Positions 1 to 8,138 of a stretch of DNA of 64,000 bases are shown piece after piece. Positions within the stretch are counted from its first letter, which is position 1. Every line of letters begins with the position of its first letter. The stretch comes from Nostoc sp. C052 (GTDB lineage: Bacteria > Cyanobacteriota > Cyanobacteriia > Cyanobacteriales > Nostocaceae): assembly GCF_013393905.1 (NCBI RefSeq), contig NZ_CP040272.1:2914001-2978000 (forward strand), written 5' to 3'. The position numbers were made by a program, and so were the translations under genes. Below the pieces are notes generated by a model, which was not told the origin of the DNA, made no database searches, and was given only the letters and a program-made list of their open reading frames with translations.

Positions 1-828
1 CTGCAAATGCTGGGTCAAATTATTGAGAAAGCTGGTCATCAGCTGTTCACCCTGCATCCCCTTGCTATGCATTCTTGCCAGTGCTTGCGACAGAGATTCG
101 TAATAAGTATTAATGTTGCGCTGTAGTGCCTCAAAGACTACATTCACCGTCCCATCTAGTGATAATAGGCGCTGATCCAAATCCCTAGCTAGCTGAGTTA
201 ACCGCTCCACACTGTCTGGTGATTCTAAAAAAGGTTGAGTTGCAGAGGTTGCGCGATCGATTTCTCCTGAAGAACTGGCGGATTTGTCCCCCGTCTTTCC
301 GACCACTGGTGTTAAAGTTGGCACAAGGCGACTCATGAGTACCTGTAAAAACTCGGTAATCATTTGCTCTTGGTTAGTCAACTGCTGCGCTAGGGAATAG
401 TTTTGCAAACGCTTTTGTTCTAGCTGGCGAATTTCCTGTATCAGGTTGGCTCGCTCTTGCAAGAGCGATTCTAATTCCGATCGCAACGGCTGAATCAATC
501 TCGAAAATTCATTTTTTAATTGCCCGGCGTCAACAGGACTCTGTTCCTGACTGGGTGCGAGCTGCGGTAGTGGATACTGGTTGCGATCGCGATCAATAAA
601 TTTTGTTAACAAAGGCGAACGCGATTCTTCAGAAGACTGATTTGGGATGCCGTTCTCTAATGCTTCTTTTTCTTGCAACCTCACCAAAAAGTCGCGAATT
701 CGTTCTAAAACTTCTTTAGGCTCTTGCGCCTGACCAGAAAAAAATCTAGACAGGCGCTTGCCACCACTGGCAAGTAAATTGTCAATGTCTGCGATCAGCT
801 TTTGAATTTCATCAGTACTGGAAGTCAC
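1..828 (-). CDS. Coiled-coil protein of unknown function, C-terminus outside window (partial)
   Basis: A reading frame stays open from a GTG at 828-826 to the left edge (276 codons). An in-frame TGA lies upstream at 858-856, and AAGG sits eight bases before the GTG, which supports this start. The product begins VTSSTDEIQKLIADIDNLL. It contains a long Leu/Gln/Glu-rich helical stretch around residues 125-175 that looks like a coiled coil. Its last visible ~50 residues (TVNVVFEALQ, then LSQALARMHS, then QGEQLMTSFLNNL) match residues ~146-196 of the coiled-coil/EamA protein at 45027-47363. There is no signal peptide or membrane segment in the visible part. The function is unknown; a scaffold role is only a guess. 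Divergent from the Crp/Fnr gene. Confidence 0.75.
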   Translation of the reverse strand, partial: MTSSTDEIQKLIADIDNLLASGGKRLSRFFSGQAQEPKEVLERIRDFLVRLQEKEALENGIPNQSSEESRSPLLTKFIDRDRNQYPLPQLAPSQEQSPVDAGQLKNEFSRLIQPLRSELESLLQERANLIQEIRQLEQKRLQNYSLAQQLTNQEQMITEFLQVLMSRLVPTLTPVVGKTGDKSASSSGEIDRATSATQPFLESPDSVERLTQLARDLDQRLLSLDGTVNVVFEALQRNINTYYESLSQALARMHSKGMQGEQLMTSFLNNLTQHLQ

Positions 829-1364
829 TTTTATTACCTTATGTAGAAAATTGTCTCAACTAATATAACAAGTACTTTACAATCACTATTCGCGCAGCGT
901 CTCCCATCAGAGAAGTTTTGAGTGGCAAAAACCGCTGCTTGGACTTGTGACTGTCATTATGTTATGGATTACTGGCAGCCGTGGCAATCTTCAGTCAGTC
1001 TTTGTTCGAGAAGCTTCGTTTTAGAGGTCATTAGTTGCCTATTTTTGAAAATCGCTAAAATACCTGAGCAATAATTTACTCCCTTTAGTATCATTGATGT
1101 TGTTTGCCTATATTCTGAACTAATCAAGTTTGCAGTGCAGCTAGCCCCTAAGCAATACAACCGCCGGCTATAAACTACTTTTTGCAAAACTTTTACTCCG
1201 TTTAAACTTATAGGTAAAGATTATTTAGAAAAACGTTCTTGTCGCTTTCTTGTGTAGCATAGTTTAGTTTTCTCTTTGAAAGGGAACTGTGCAATGATAG
1301 CTGAGGCTAAAAATGGCGCTCTTGTTTGTTGTGTGTACATAGCAGCTTGAATAAAGATGTTGTA
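829..1364. other. Intergenic region, no gene recognised
   Basis: This is the divergent spacer between the coiled-coil gene and the Crp/Fnr regulator. Two short minus-strand frames here (about 70 codons each) have no protein-like composition or ribosome binding site and are left out. A copy of a Nostoc-type repeat (gcgcagcgtctccc) is at about 892-905. Promoters for both flanking genes must lie here, but I see no convincing site. Confidence 0.6.
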
Positions 1365-2066
1365 ATGGAAGACCGATATAGCTTGCAAGCACAGGCTAAT
1401 CCCTGGATGATCACCTCCGCTCCCTTTTTTCAAGGGTTGCCAGAAACGGCTGTGGAATCAGCCCTCATCCATCTTGTCACCCGCACTCACCCAGCCAATC
1501 AGGTAATTCTGCTGGAAAATGACTGGGGCGGTTCTGTGTATTTTATTATGGACGGATGGGTAAAAATTCGCACCTACAATCTGGAGGGGAAAGAGGTAAC
1601 GCTGAATATTCTTGGCAAAGGAGAATTATTTGGTGAAATGGCGGCCCTAGATGAAGTGCCTCGCTCTACAGATGTGATTACCTTAGCGCCAACGGTAATA
1701 GGCAGTATGCCTGCTCAGGATTTTGTCAAGTTGCTTCAGATAGAACCCTTAGCAGGAGTTCGATTGGCGCAACTAATGGCCCGACGTTTGCGGCAAGTAA
1801 ATCGCCGATTGCGGTTGCGGGAATCTGATAGCCAGTCAAGAGTAGCAGATACGTTGTTATTTTTGGCAGAAGGACAGGGAAAAAAAGGGCAAACGGGAAC
1901 CGAAATCCCCAATTTACCTCATCGGGAATTGAGTAGCTTGAGCGGACTGGCGCGGGAAACGGTGACGCGAGTCTTGACAAGGCTAGAAAAAAAAGGCTTG
2001 ATTAAACGGGATCAAGATACTATTTGTATTCCCGATTTGTCAGCCTTAGAAAGAATGATCGTTTAA
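1365..2066 (+). CDS. Crp/Fnr-family transcriptional regulator
   Basis: About 233 residues, the usual length for the family. Residues ~15-130 form a cyclic-nucleotide-binding-type beta-roll (VYFIMDGWVKI, then GELFGEMAALDEVPRS). Residues ~150-225 form a winged helix-turn-helix with the Crp-like recognition segment SGLARETVTRVLTRLEKKG. The phosphate-binding cassette keeps the GE..A......R pattern, so an effector such as cAMP is possible but not shown. The ATG at 1365 (protein starting MEDRYSLQA) is preferred over an upstream TTG at 1326. This is not NtcA, whose recognition helix differs. Targets cannot be told from sequence. It stands alone, divergent from the coiled-coil gene. Confidence 0.9.
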   Translation: MEDRYSLQAQANPWMITSAPFFQGLPETAVESALIHLVTRTHPANQVILLENDWGGSVYFIMDGWVKIRTYNLEGKEVTLNILGKGELFGEMAALDEVPRSTDVITLAPTVIGSMPAQDFVKLLQIEPLAGVRLAQLMARRLRQVNRRLRLRESDSQSRVADTLLFLAEGQGKKGQTGTEIPNLPHRELSSLSGLARETVTRVLTRLEKKGLIKRDQDTICIPDLSALERMIV

Positions 2067-2216
2067 CAGGTAACGCCCTTTCCTTCTCCAACTTCTCAAC
2101 GAGACGCTATGCCAACAGCTAAGAAAAGTTGTCGATAAATAGGTACTGGGTACTGCAAAAGAAATTCTCTTAAGATTTGGTTGGGATATAAATCCCCATC
2201 CAAATTTTCTCAGTAA

Positions 2217-2404
2217 CTAGTACGCAAGGCGTAAGTCAAAAGTCAAAAGAATTGTATTTCAAGCTCTTGCGCCATTTGAAATGGTATGTTTATTTCCGCC
2301 GCACTGTTCTAGAGACTAGTACAGCACGGCATAAATAAACCACTTACGTTGTATTCATTTTTAATTTTTAATTTTTAATTTTTAATTCCGCCTTGCGGTA
2401 CTAG
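2217..2404. repeat. MITE-like element with terminal inverted repeats and nested hairpin
   Basis: The ends are near-perfect inverted repeats: CTAGTACGCAAGGCG at 2217-2231 and CGCCTTGCGGTACTAG at 2389-2404, differing by one inserted base. Inside is a second imperfect hairpin (arms 2288-2307 and 2321-2340, 16 of 20 positions complementary). There is also a run of four to five TTTTTAA heptamers at about 2355-2387. No coding capacity. It fills most of the 370-base spacer before the DUF2232 gene. Either a non-autonomous mobile element or a composite of Nostoc repeats. Confidence 0.5.
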
Positions 2405-2436
2405 TCCCCAATCCCCAGTTTAAGAACTTGTCAGAT

Positions 2437-3177
2437 ATGAGTATTTTAGATTCTCTCCCAAATGAGCCAGAGGAAGATCCATCCCCTGAATCTCCAACTC
2501 CTCAGAATCATTGGTTAGATAAAGAACAGCAGTTAATGCCTCCTCAACTCAAGGCTGATGCGCCCTTAAGGATGGTAGAAACAGCATTTTTAGCCAGTAC
2601 CGCTAGTTTAATTTGGTTTATTAATTTTTACTTTCCTTTGGGGCCAGTTTTGCGGATATTTTTTCCGGTGCCGATCGCTTTAGTATATCTACGTTGGGGC
2701 AAACGTGCGGCATGGATGGCAGCACTCACCTGTGGATTACTGCTGACAGTACTTATGGGGCCGGCCCGCAGTTTGCTGTTTGTCATGCCCTACGGGTTCA
2801 TGGGCGTGCTTTTAGGAGCGATATGGTATCGTCGTCGTGTTCCCTGGATTGTTTCTATCACCTTGGGTACGCTATTGGGTACTTTGGGAGTTTTTTTTCG
2901 GCTATGGTTGCTGTCTGTTTTGTCAGGTGAAGACCTATGGATTTATGTGATTACCCAAGTGACAGAGTTCATTGAGTGGGTATTTTTAAAGCTGAGTTTG
3001 TTGGCGAGTCCCAGTGTATTTTTGATTCAAGTGGGAGCGATCGCTTTAATCCTACTCAACAACTTTATCTACCTTTTTGTAGTACACCTGGCAGCATGGT
3101 TGCTTTTTGACCGTCTGGGCAACCCCATTCCCCGCCCACCCCACTGGGTACAAGTCCTCATGGATTATGAGGGATAG
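2437..3177 (+). CDS. DUF2232 integral membrane protein
   Basis: About 246 residues. A hydrophilic acidic N-terminus (~45 residues) precedes six or so hydrophobic segments, for example FLASTASLIWFINFYFPLG, then LTCGLLLTVLMGPARSLLF, then VGAIALILLNNFIYLFVVHL. This is the pattern of the DUF2232/YybS-like membrane family. The ATG at 2437 was chosen; a TTG three codons upstream (2428) is possible, and neither has a clear ribosome binding site. It lies 62 bases upstream of the CobT-like gene on the same strand and may be co-transcribed with it. The molecular function is unknown; some relatives are proposed transporter S-components, which the sequence does not settle. Confidence 0.8.
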   Translation: MSILDSLPNEPEEDPSPESPTPQNHWLDKEQQLMPPQLKADAPLRMVETAFLASTASLIWFINFYFPLGPVLRIFFPVPIALVYLRWGKRAAWMAALTCGLLLTVLMGPARSLLFVMPYGFMGVLLGAIWYRRRVPWIVSITLGTLLGTLGVFFRLWLLSVLSGEDLWIYVITQVTEFIEWVFLKLSLLASPSVFLIQVGAIALILLNNFIYLFVVHLAAWLLFDRLGNPIPRPPHWVQVLMDYEG

Positions 3178-3239
3178 TGAGGAGTTGTGAGTTAAAAGTT
3201 ATAAATTAAACTTCTAACTCCTAACTCCTAACTTTCCAA

Positions 3240-4400
3240 ATGATTCGTATTTATACCCAAAAAGAACAAGGTGAAGAATGGCTACGACGATATCGTGGTT
3301 GTCTACCAGTATTTGCCTGTGTTTTAGGATTTACTGAAACTGGTTTAATTCCAGGGATTTCAGCAGCCGGTCGCACTCCAGAGGATCGTAAATATACTGC
3401 TTGTGCTGATGCCGAGTTTTTGTATTACGGGCCAGAACATAAAGCCCAATACTCCCTACCACCATTAGCGGCTGGGGCTTCACCTGTGCTGATTTCTCGC
3501 GCTGTATTTGAGTCACTAAAAATACCAGTTCATTTATTTAATGCTGGTTTACCCCAGCCTCCTGCTGTGCCAGTAATTGATTTGGGTGGCGCTCCTGCTA
3601 AGTGTTTAAGTGGAGGTGCTGCTATGGAAATCACAACGGTACACCACTTACTTGAACAAGGGCTACTTTGGGGAGAACGCCTTGCTACTAATATCCAACA
3701 GGGATATGTAATTATTGGTGAGTGCGTCGTCGGGGGCACTACAACTGCCCTAGCAATCTTAACTGGTTTGGGTATAGATGCTGCCGGAAAAGTTAACAGT
3801 AGCCACCCTGTTTGTAATCACACACAAAAGTGGGCACTAGTGCAAACTGGACTGGAGAAGATGAGGGGGAGCAGGGGGCAGGGTGCAGGGGGCAGGGTGC
3901 AGGATGAAATATTCCAATCGCAAATCCAAAATTCTGTAGATCCTCTAGAACTCGTAGCTGCTGTGGGCGATCCTATGCAAGTAGTGGTAGCTGGGATGGC
4001 GATCGCAGCTAGTCGTAGTTGTGGTGTAATGCTGGCTGGAGGGACGCAAATGTTAGCGGTTTATGCACTGATGAGTGCGATCGCTCAAGCTTACGCTTTA
4101 TCATGGCAACCAGAAGAAATAGTTGTAGGCACAACTCGCTGGGTGGCAGAAGACCCTACTGGCGCTACAGTTGACTTAGCCCTCAACTTAGGAAAAACCC
4201 CTCCCTTATTAGCAACTCATCTTAGCTTTGCTGATTCTCGTTATCCCCAGATGAGAGCTTATGAGCAGGGCTTTGTGAAAGAAGGTATAGGTGCTGGTGC
4301 AGCCTGCATAGCCGCCCATCTTAGCCAAGATTGGCAGCAACATCAACTTTTAGCAGCCATTGAAGCTCAATTTGAACGACTAAGTACTGCCTTGAACTAA
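3240..4400 (+). CDS. CobT-like nicotinate mononucleotide-dependent phosphoribosyltransferase (TIGR00303 family)
   Basis: 386 residues. It resembles the cyanobacterial/archaeal branch of the nicotinate-nucleotide:dimethylbenzimidazole phosphoribosyltransferase family, which makes the lower-ligand nucleotide of cobamides. Recognisable segments are YGPEHKAQYSLPPLAAGASP, then IGECVVGGTTTALAILTGLG, then VAAVGDPMQVVVAGMAIAAS, then GGTQMLAVYALMSAIAQA. True substrate use in cyanobacteria is uncertain, since many make pseudocobalamin. Residues ~207-235 are an odd Gly/Arg-rich then Gln-rich stretch (GSRGQGAGGR and FQSQIQNS) encoded by low-complexity DNA typical of spacers; see the finding on in-frame repeats. 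It follows the DUF2232 gene. Confidence 0.85.
   Translation: MIRIYTQKEQGEEWLRRYRGCLPVFACVLGFTETGLIPGISAAGRTPEDRKYTACADAEFLYYGPEHKAQYSLPPLAAGASPVLISRAVFESLKIPVHLFNAGLPQPPAVPVIDLGGAPAKCLSGGAAMEITTVHHLLEQGLLWGERLATNIQQGYVIIGECVVGGTTTALAILTGLGIDAAGKVNSSHPVCNHTQKWALVQTGLEKMRGSRGQGAGGRVQDEIFQSQIQNSVDPLELVAAVGDPMQVVVAGMAIAASRSCGVMLAGGTQMLAVYALMSAIAQAYALSWQPEEIVVGTTRWVAEDPTGATVDLALNLGKTPPLLATHLSFADSRYPQMRAYEQGFVKEGIGAGAACIAAHLSQDWQQHQLLAAIEAQFERLSTALN
3861..3940 (+). repeat. Intergenic-type low-complexity repeat inside the CobT-like gene
   Basis: A purine-rich tract made of gggggcagggtgca direct repeats is followed by caaatccaaaatt. It is in frame within the coding sequence. The same G-rich words occur in the non-coding DNA at about 33460-33485, and the aatccaaaat word in spacers at 8851-9018. 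Confidence 0.6.
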
Positions 4401-4502
4401 TTCCAGAAAAAGCCTCATAGAGGAATCTACTTATAAGGTTCGTAGTGCATCTCCGATCTAGATTGCGTGAAAATCTACCTGCTATCTTACTCTTGCTTAA
4501 AG

Positions 4503-4549
4503 TAATACCAAGTCGCCTTCATGATGTATCACTAGACGACTTGGTATTA
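4503..4549. terminator. Inverted repeat between convergent genes, probable bidirectional terminator
   Basis: TAATACCAAGTCG (4503-4515) is exactly complementary to CGACTTGGTATTA (4537-4549), with a 21-base loop. It lies between the convergent CobT-like and peroxidase genes. There is no long T run, so it may instead be a mobile palindromic repeat. Confidence 0.45.
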
Positions 4550-4574
4550 AAATGTGATGTCAGTCGTAGCTTGA

Positions 4575-6665
4575 TTAAAAACTTCCAGGATTGTCATCAA
4601 GTGCCAGCAAGAAATTAATCAGGTCTGCTTGCTGGTTAGAATTAAACCCAGCTTGTCTATCTACATAGAAGTAATGACCTGTGCCATCAAGATTACTACG
4701 CACTAAACTAGGGTTAGCTTTGTTGGCTTTTATAACTAAGGCACGAAGATCGCGATCGAGCAAGGCACGCAAGCTGCTAGCAGGATCGGCAGGTATACCA
4801 AGACTTAGAGTGCCAGATAGCCCTAAACCACTCTTGTTCACAACTGTAAAACAACCATTTGAGTCAAATCTTAGACTTCCTGCCCGTACTGCTGCACCAC
4901 CATCGTGCAAATACGGTGCGCTTGCATAAAGACCACGTAACGTAGTAGTTTTATAACCACCTTTGGGTAATATTCCTTTGGGTAGAGTTGTGGGAGTATC
5001 AGAGATCCCCTGCGTCGGTAAATCCAACACTTCAGCATTAGCAGGTATGGGAACGGGAGTATTAAAAGTGTATAGTTTGGGTGGTACTAACAGATTATTC
5101 AGCGCTAAACGGGACTGGGCACGGGCTGGGTTAGTACGAATTTCATCAATTGGATGAATTTTGTTGTCGGTGAAAAATGGTGGAATATGGCAAGTTGCAC
5201 AATTGGCTTTCTCAAATACTTTTGCACCACGCTTAACAGAATTATTTGTCAGTGCTTGCCAGTTTTCTGAAGTCTGATTGGCAGGTGGTACTAAGCTATT
5301 TTGAAAAGCAGACATAGCATTGTCGGCAAATAAGAAAGTGCCGCTAGCAATATCTCCGGGCTTTTGAGTATTTGGGCTGAAAACCAAACCGTTATAAGTA
5401 AACAAACTAGGACGCAGTTTTGGATAAGTTCCTGTCCCAGGGGCAGGAATTTGGTCTTCTAATTCTGCTTGTGTAGGATTCGGTGCAATTACCCCTCGCA
5501 GCCATTCAGAGGGTTTTACTATTACTCCTTCTGGTAAACGTAGACTGGGAACGGCAGCATTTTGTAGTAATGTACCAATATAAACTTCTGGATCAATACC
5601 AAGGGTTTTTTCACTGACTTGAGCAGCAGCGAACAGATTGATCTCTGAAGAATGAACAGCGTTGGTGATAGCAGTCAATCCCGCAAATGGTCCGACAGCA
5701 AACTGCCCATCAGCTAAATAAGGATGATCTTTAAAGGTGAAAACGCTGGGAATTTGAGTAGTGTCTCTAATACCATCCGGTGAACTCTCGAAATGACCGA
5801 AAGGTACATCTAACACTGCATCGTCAAAGGCTTTTTCTAACTTATCAGGATCGGGTAGTTCTACCTGATGACCTTTACTGTCAATAATAGTCTTACCATT
5901 GCCTTTGTATTGTGGGTCTAAGGGGTTAAAGTTTAACCGTGCAAACCCTGCGGCTGTATTTGGTGCTAAGGCAATAAACAAAGGGATAGCTAGTTCCCCA
6001 TTAGGTACTCCTGGAATGACCTTACTATTGGAAAGAGTTGCATGACAAAGCGCACAAGTAAGGTCGCCGCTAGCTGTAATTCCTAGTGCACCACTCTGTC
6101 CCTTTGGAATTTTTAAACCTGTAGGAATAACAGTCCCTTTGGGAAAAGTTCGACTACCTAGAGTTAAATCCTTCTGGAGAGTAATTTTTAGGTTTGTCGT
6201 TGGCTGACCTTGTAAACTAGCGATCGCTACACCTAATTCATTCGATATCTTAGCGAAGCCCAGTGCAAAACCAAATACCCCTTGCAAACCAAATGTGTCT
6301 CCAATCTTCCGGTTGAAGAATATATCTTCTCCTTTTGCAATTAATTCCTTAGTAATTTTAACTGCCCCTACCCGTTGATAAGAAATAGGGTCATTAGGGT
6401 TGAGTCGTTTATTTACAACTAGTTGTGATGCTTCTTGAGGACTCAGCAGTTTGCCAAAATAGTCGTAATAGCCTAGCGGTTGAGTAGGAGCAGGTTGCAA
6501 AAGATCAACTTTTGCAAAAGCTGTTTGGCTTGTCATCAACCAATTTGATAACAAGATGGCAAAAACACTAATGATAAAAACGCAAATTAATAAGAAAATC
6601 TTGTTTTTTGAACTATACAATACCCTAAAAATACCAATCTTAGGGTTATTCTTTCTCTGTTTCAT
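4575..6665 (-). CDS. Large di-haem cytochrome c peroxidase-like protein
   Basis: 696 residues, about twice the length of classical bacterial cytochrome c peroxidase. A membrane segment or uncleaved signal is at residues ~22-43 (IFLLICVFIISVFAILLS), followed by a likely periplasmic body. There are two CxxCH haem-c sites, CALCH at ~204-208 and CATCH at ~489-493. The C-terminal family signature (TTTLRGLYASAPYLHDGG) is present. The length and haem spacing recall the MauG/RoxA branch of di-haem proteins, so oxidation of something other than hydrogen peroxide is possible. It starts at the ATG at 6665, is convergent with the CobT-like gene, and is not obviously in an operon. The electron donor and substrate are unknown. 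Confidence 0.8.
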   Translation of the reverse strand: MKQRKNNPKIGIFRVLYSSKNKIFLLICVFIISVFAILLSNWLMTSQTAFAKVDLLQPAPTQPLGYYDYFGKLLSPQEASQLVVNKRLNPNDPISYQRVGAVKITKELIAKGEDIFFNRKIGDTFGLQGVFGFALGFAKISNELGVAIASLQGQPTTNLKITLQKDLTLGSRTFPKGTVIPTGLKIPKGQSGALGITASGDLTCALCHATLSNSKVIPGVPNGELAIPLFIALAPNTAAGFARLNFNPLDPQYKGNGKTIIDSKGHQVELPDPDKLEKAFDDAVLDVPFGHFESSPDGIRDTTQIPSVFTFKDHPYLADGQFAVGPFAGLTAITNAVHSSEINLFAAAQVSEKTLGIDPEVYIGTLLQNAAVPSLRLPEGVIVKPSEWLRGVIAPNPTQAELEDQIPAPGTGTYPKLRPSLFTYNGLVFSPNTQKPGDIASGTFLFADNAMSAFQNSLVPPANQTSENWQALTNNSVKRGAKVFEKANCATCHIPPFFTDNKIHPIDEIRTNPARAQSRLALNNLLVPPKLYTFNTPVPIPANAEVLDLPTQGISDTPTTLPKGILPKGGYKTTTLRGLYASAPYLHDGGAAVRAGSLRFDSNGCFTVVNKSGLGLSGTLSLGIPADPASSLRALLDRDLRALVIKANKANPSLVRSNLDGTGHYFYVDRQAGFNSNQQADLINFLLALDDNPGSF

Positions 6666-6828
6666 AGTGAGGACTCACTAAAAGATTACAGGTAGATATA
6701 TCACACTATTAGGTAGATATATGCAATAGTGTGTTTAAGTTTTTTATCAATTTGATAGCTATAGGAATCCAATTTGATTCCTGAAAAAATCTAAGTATAT
6801 GTAGTGGCGTGGCATTAGTCATCTCATT

Positions 6829-7080
6829 TCAAACTGGAGCCACTTCAGCTTTAACGAGAGCTACTTCTGACTTATTCCAAATAGGTAGGGTATTTTTGTA
6901 GGTAAAAGGATCAGTATCTTTTTGATTATGATACCAACCCACACCAAAGCCATCTGCATTTACCATCCCAGATAGCATTTCGCGGGGTTGATAACTCTGG
7001 ACTATGAGTGAGTGTTCTGGTTTATACAGAAGATTTTCTAAAGAAACAGGCGAACTGAGGTAAGCAAGTAAACGGCACAT
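6829..7080 (-). pseudogene. Truncated EgtC-like class II glutamine amidotransferase
   Basis: The frame starts MCRLLAYLSSPVSLENLLYK and keeps the family block NADGFGVGWYHNQ, then TDPFTYKNTLPIW. Cys2 would be the N-terminal nucleophile once Met1 is removed. The intact EgtC-type enzyme, which hydrolyses a gamma-glutamyl amide in ergothioneine-type pathways, is about 250-270 residues. Here similarity ends near residue 70, and a short non-homologous tail (KSEVALVKAEVAPV) runs to a TGA at 6831-6829. No remainder is visible in the 160 bases before the peroxidase gene. Its start is one base from the start of the divergent nucleotidyltransferase gene. Most likely a decayed gene. Confidence 0.7.
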
Positions 7081-7081
7081 T

Positions 7082-7840
7082 ATGAATATTCCACCTTCTA
7101 TCAACACAATTATTGGGCAACAGCCTTACCCGTTTTTATTCACCATCATCAGTGGTTCCCACTTATATGGCTTTCCCTCACCTGACTCTGATTATGATTT
7201 GCGTGGTGTGCATATTTTACCAGTTCAAGAAGTAGTGGGATTAAAGACTATAAATGAAACTATTGAAGTTTCAGAAGTTCGCGAGTCTTTAGAAATTGAT
7301 TTAGTAACTCATGATGCCAAAAAATTCTTTTTGATGCTAATTAAAAAAAATGGTTATGTATTAGAACAATTATATTCTCCTTTAATCTTAAGAACTTCAT
7401 CAGAACATGAGGAATTAAAAGTTATTGCTAAAAATTGTATTACCCGTCATCATAGCTACCATTATCTTGGTTTTGCTACAACGCAATGGAAACTTTTTCA
7501 GAAAGAAGATACGCATCAAATTAAGCCATTACTTTATGTTTATCGAGTATTGTTAACTGGAATTTATTTGATGCAGACAGGAGTAATCGAGGCTAATTTA
7601 ATTAATCTAAATGAGGTTTTTAAATTATCATATATTCCTGATTTAATTGCCCAAAAATTAGCAAGTACAGAAAGGTCTATTTTGTCAGATATTAGTGTAG
7701 CTTTTCATCAAAGAGAATATGAGCGTCTGCGTAATCAGTTACAGGAGGCATCTCAATCTAGCCAATTACCTGAAGCACCTTCAGCTACTACAGCTTTGCA
7801 TAATTTACTGGTACACCTGAGATTGAGGAGTAAATCATGA
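7082..7840 (+). CDS. YcgL-type predicted nucleotidyltransferase (COG3541)
   Basis: 252 residues. Residues ~18-42 carry the polymerase-beta-fold signature GSHLYG followed by DSDYDLRGVHI, with the paired aspartates that bind metal. The following helical region (KPLLYVYRVLLTGIYLMQTG) fits the COG3541 family of predicted nucleotidyltransferases. The substrate is unknown; some relatives modify tRNA or act in toxin-antitoxin pairs, which cannot be inferred here. The ATG at 7082 is separated by a single base from the start of the divergent egtC remnant, so the remnant sits where this gene's promoter should be. Base composition is AT-rich compared with the neighbours. Confidence 0.8.
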   Translation: MNIPPSINTIIGQQPYPFLFTIISGSHLYGFPSPDSDYDLRGVHILPVQEVVGLKTINETIEVSEVRESLEIDLVTHDAKKFFLMLIKKNGYVLEQLYSPLILRTSSEHEELKVIAKNCITRHHSYHYLGFATTQWKLFQKEDTHQIKPLLYVYRVLLTGIYLMQTGVIEANLINLNEVFKLSYIPDLIAQKLASTERSILSDISVAFHQREYERLRNQLQEASQSSQLPEAPSATTALHNLLVHLRLRSKS

Positions 7841-8138
7841 GTGGTTAAATTCTGCATTACCTATAGACATTCCTGGGTGTAAATGGCAAGCCCGTAGTGA
7901 AGTACGAAGTGCATGAGGTGAAGAGAACGGAACGCGATGGCTCCGCCCGCCGCAGGCATCGCAAAAATGGGGAAACCAGCGTGAGGCAGTTAGCCCGGAA
8001 CTGGCTCAACCCTAGCTATCCACTAACGGAACTATATTTGTCCAGTCCCCAGTCCCCAACCCCCTCTATACGTTTTATTGACTGAACTAACGCCATAGTC
8101 CAGTGCGATCGCTACAATCTTAGGATAAGCAATATTCG
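7841..8138. repeat. Spacer with palindromic repeat; possible decayed structured element
   Basis: It contains a hairpin-forming Nostoc-type repeat beginning gcgatggctccgcccgccgc and ending gcatcgc (about 7935-7963). Flanking G-rich sequence (cccgtagtgaagtacgaag, then gaaaccagcgtgaggcag) looks like part of a structured RNA, perhaps a group II intron fragment, but I cannot align it. No real gene: a 62-codon frame across it is not protein-like. Confidence 0.4.

Noticed and set aside
969..1433. Two minus-strand frames of about 70 codons
   Set aside because: No ribosome binding site, atypical amino-acid composition, and the second overlaps the start of the Crp/Fnr gene.
2355..2387. Heptamer array as a CRISPR
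   Set aside because: Units are contiguous seven-base repeats without spacers; no cas genes are present.
7897..8085. 62-codon frame, and possible group II intron fragment
   Set aside because: The frame crosses a palindromic spacer repeat. Intron-like words are suggestive, but no domain V or reverse transcriptase is seen.
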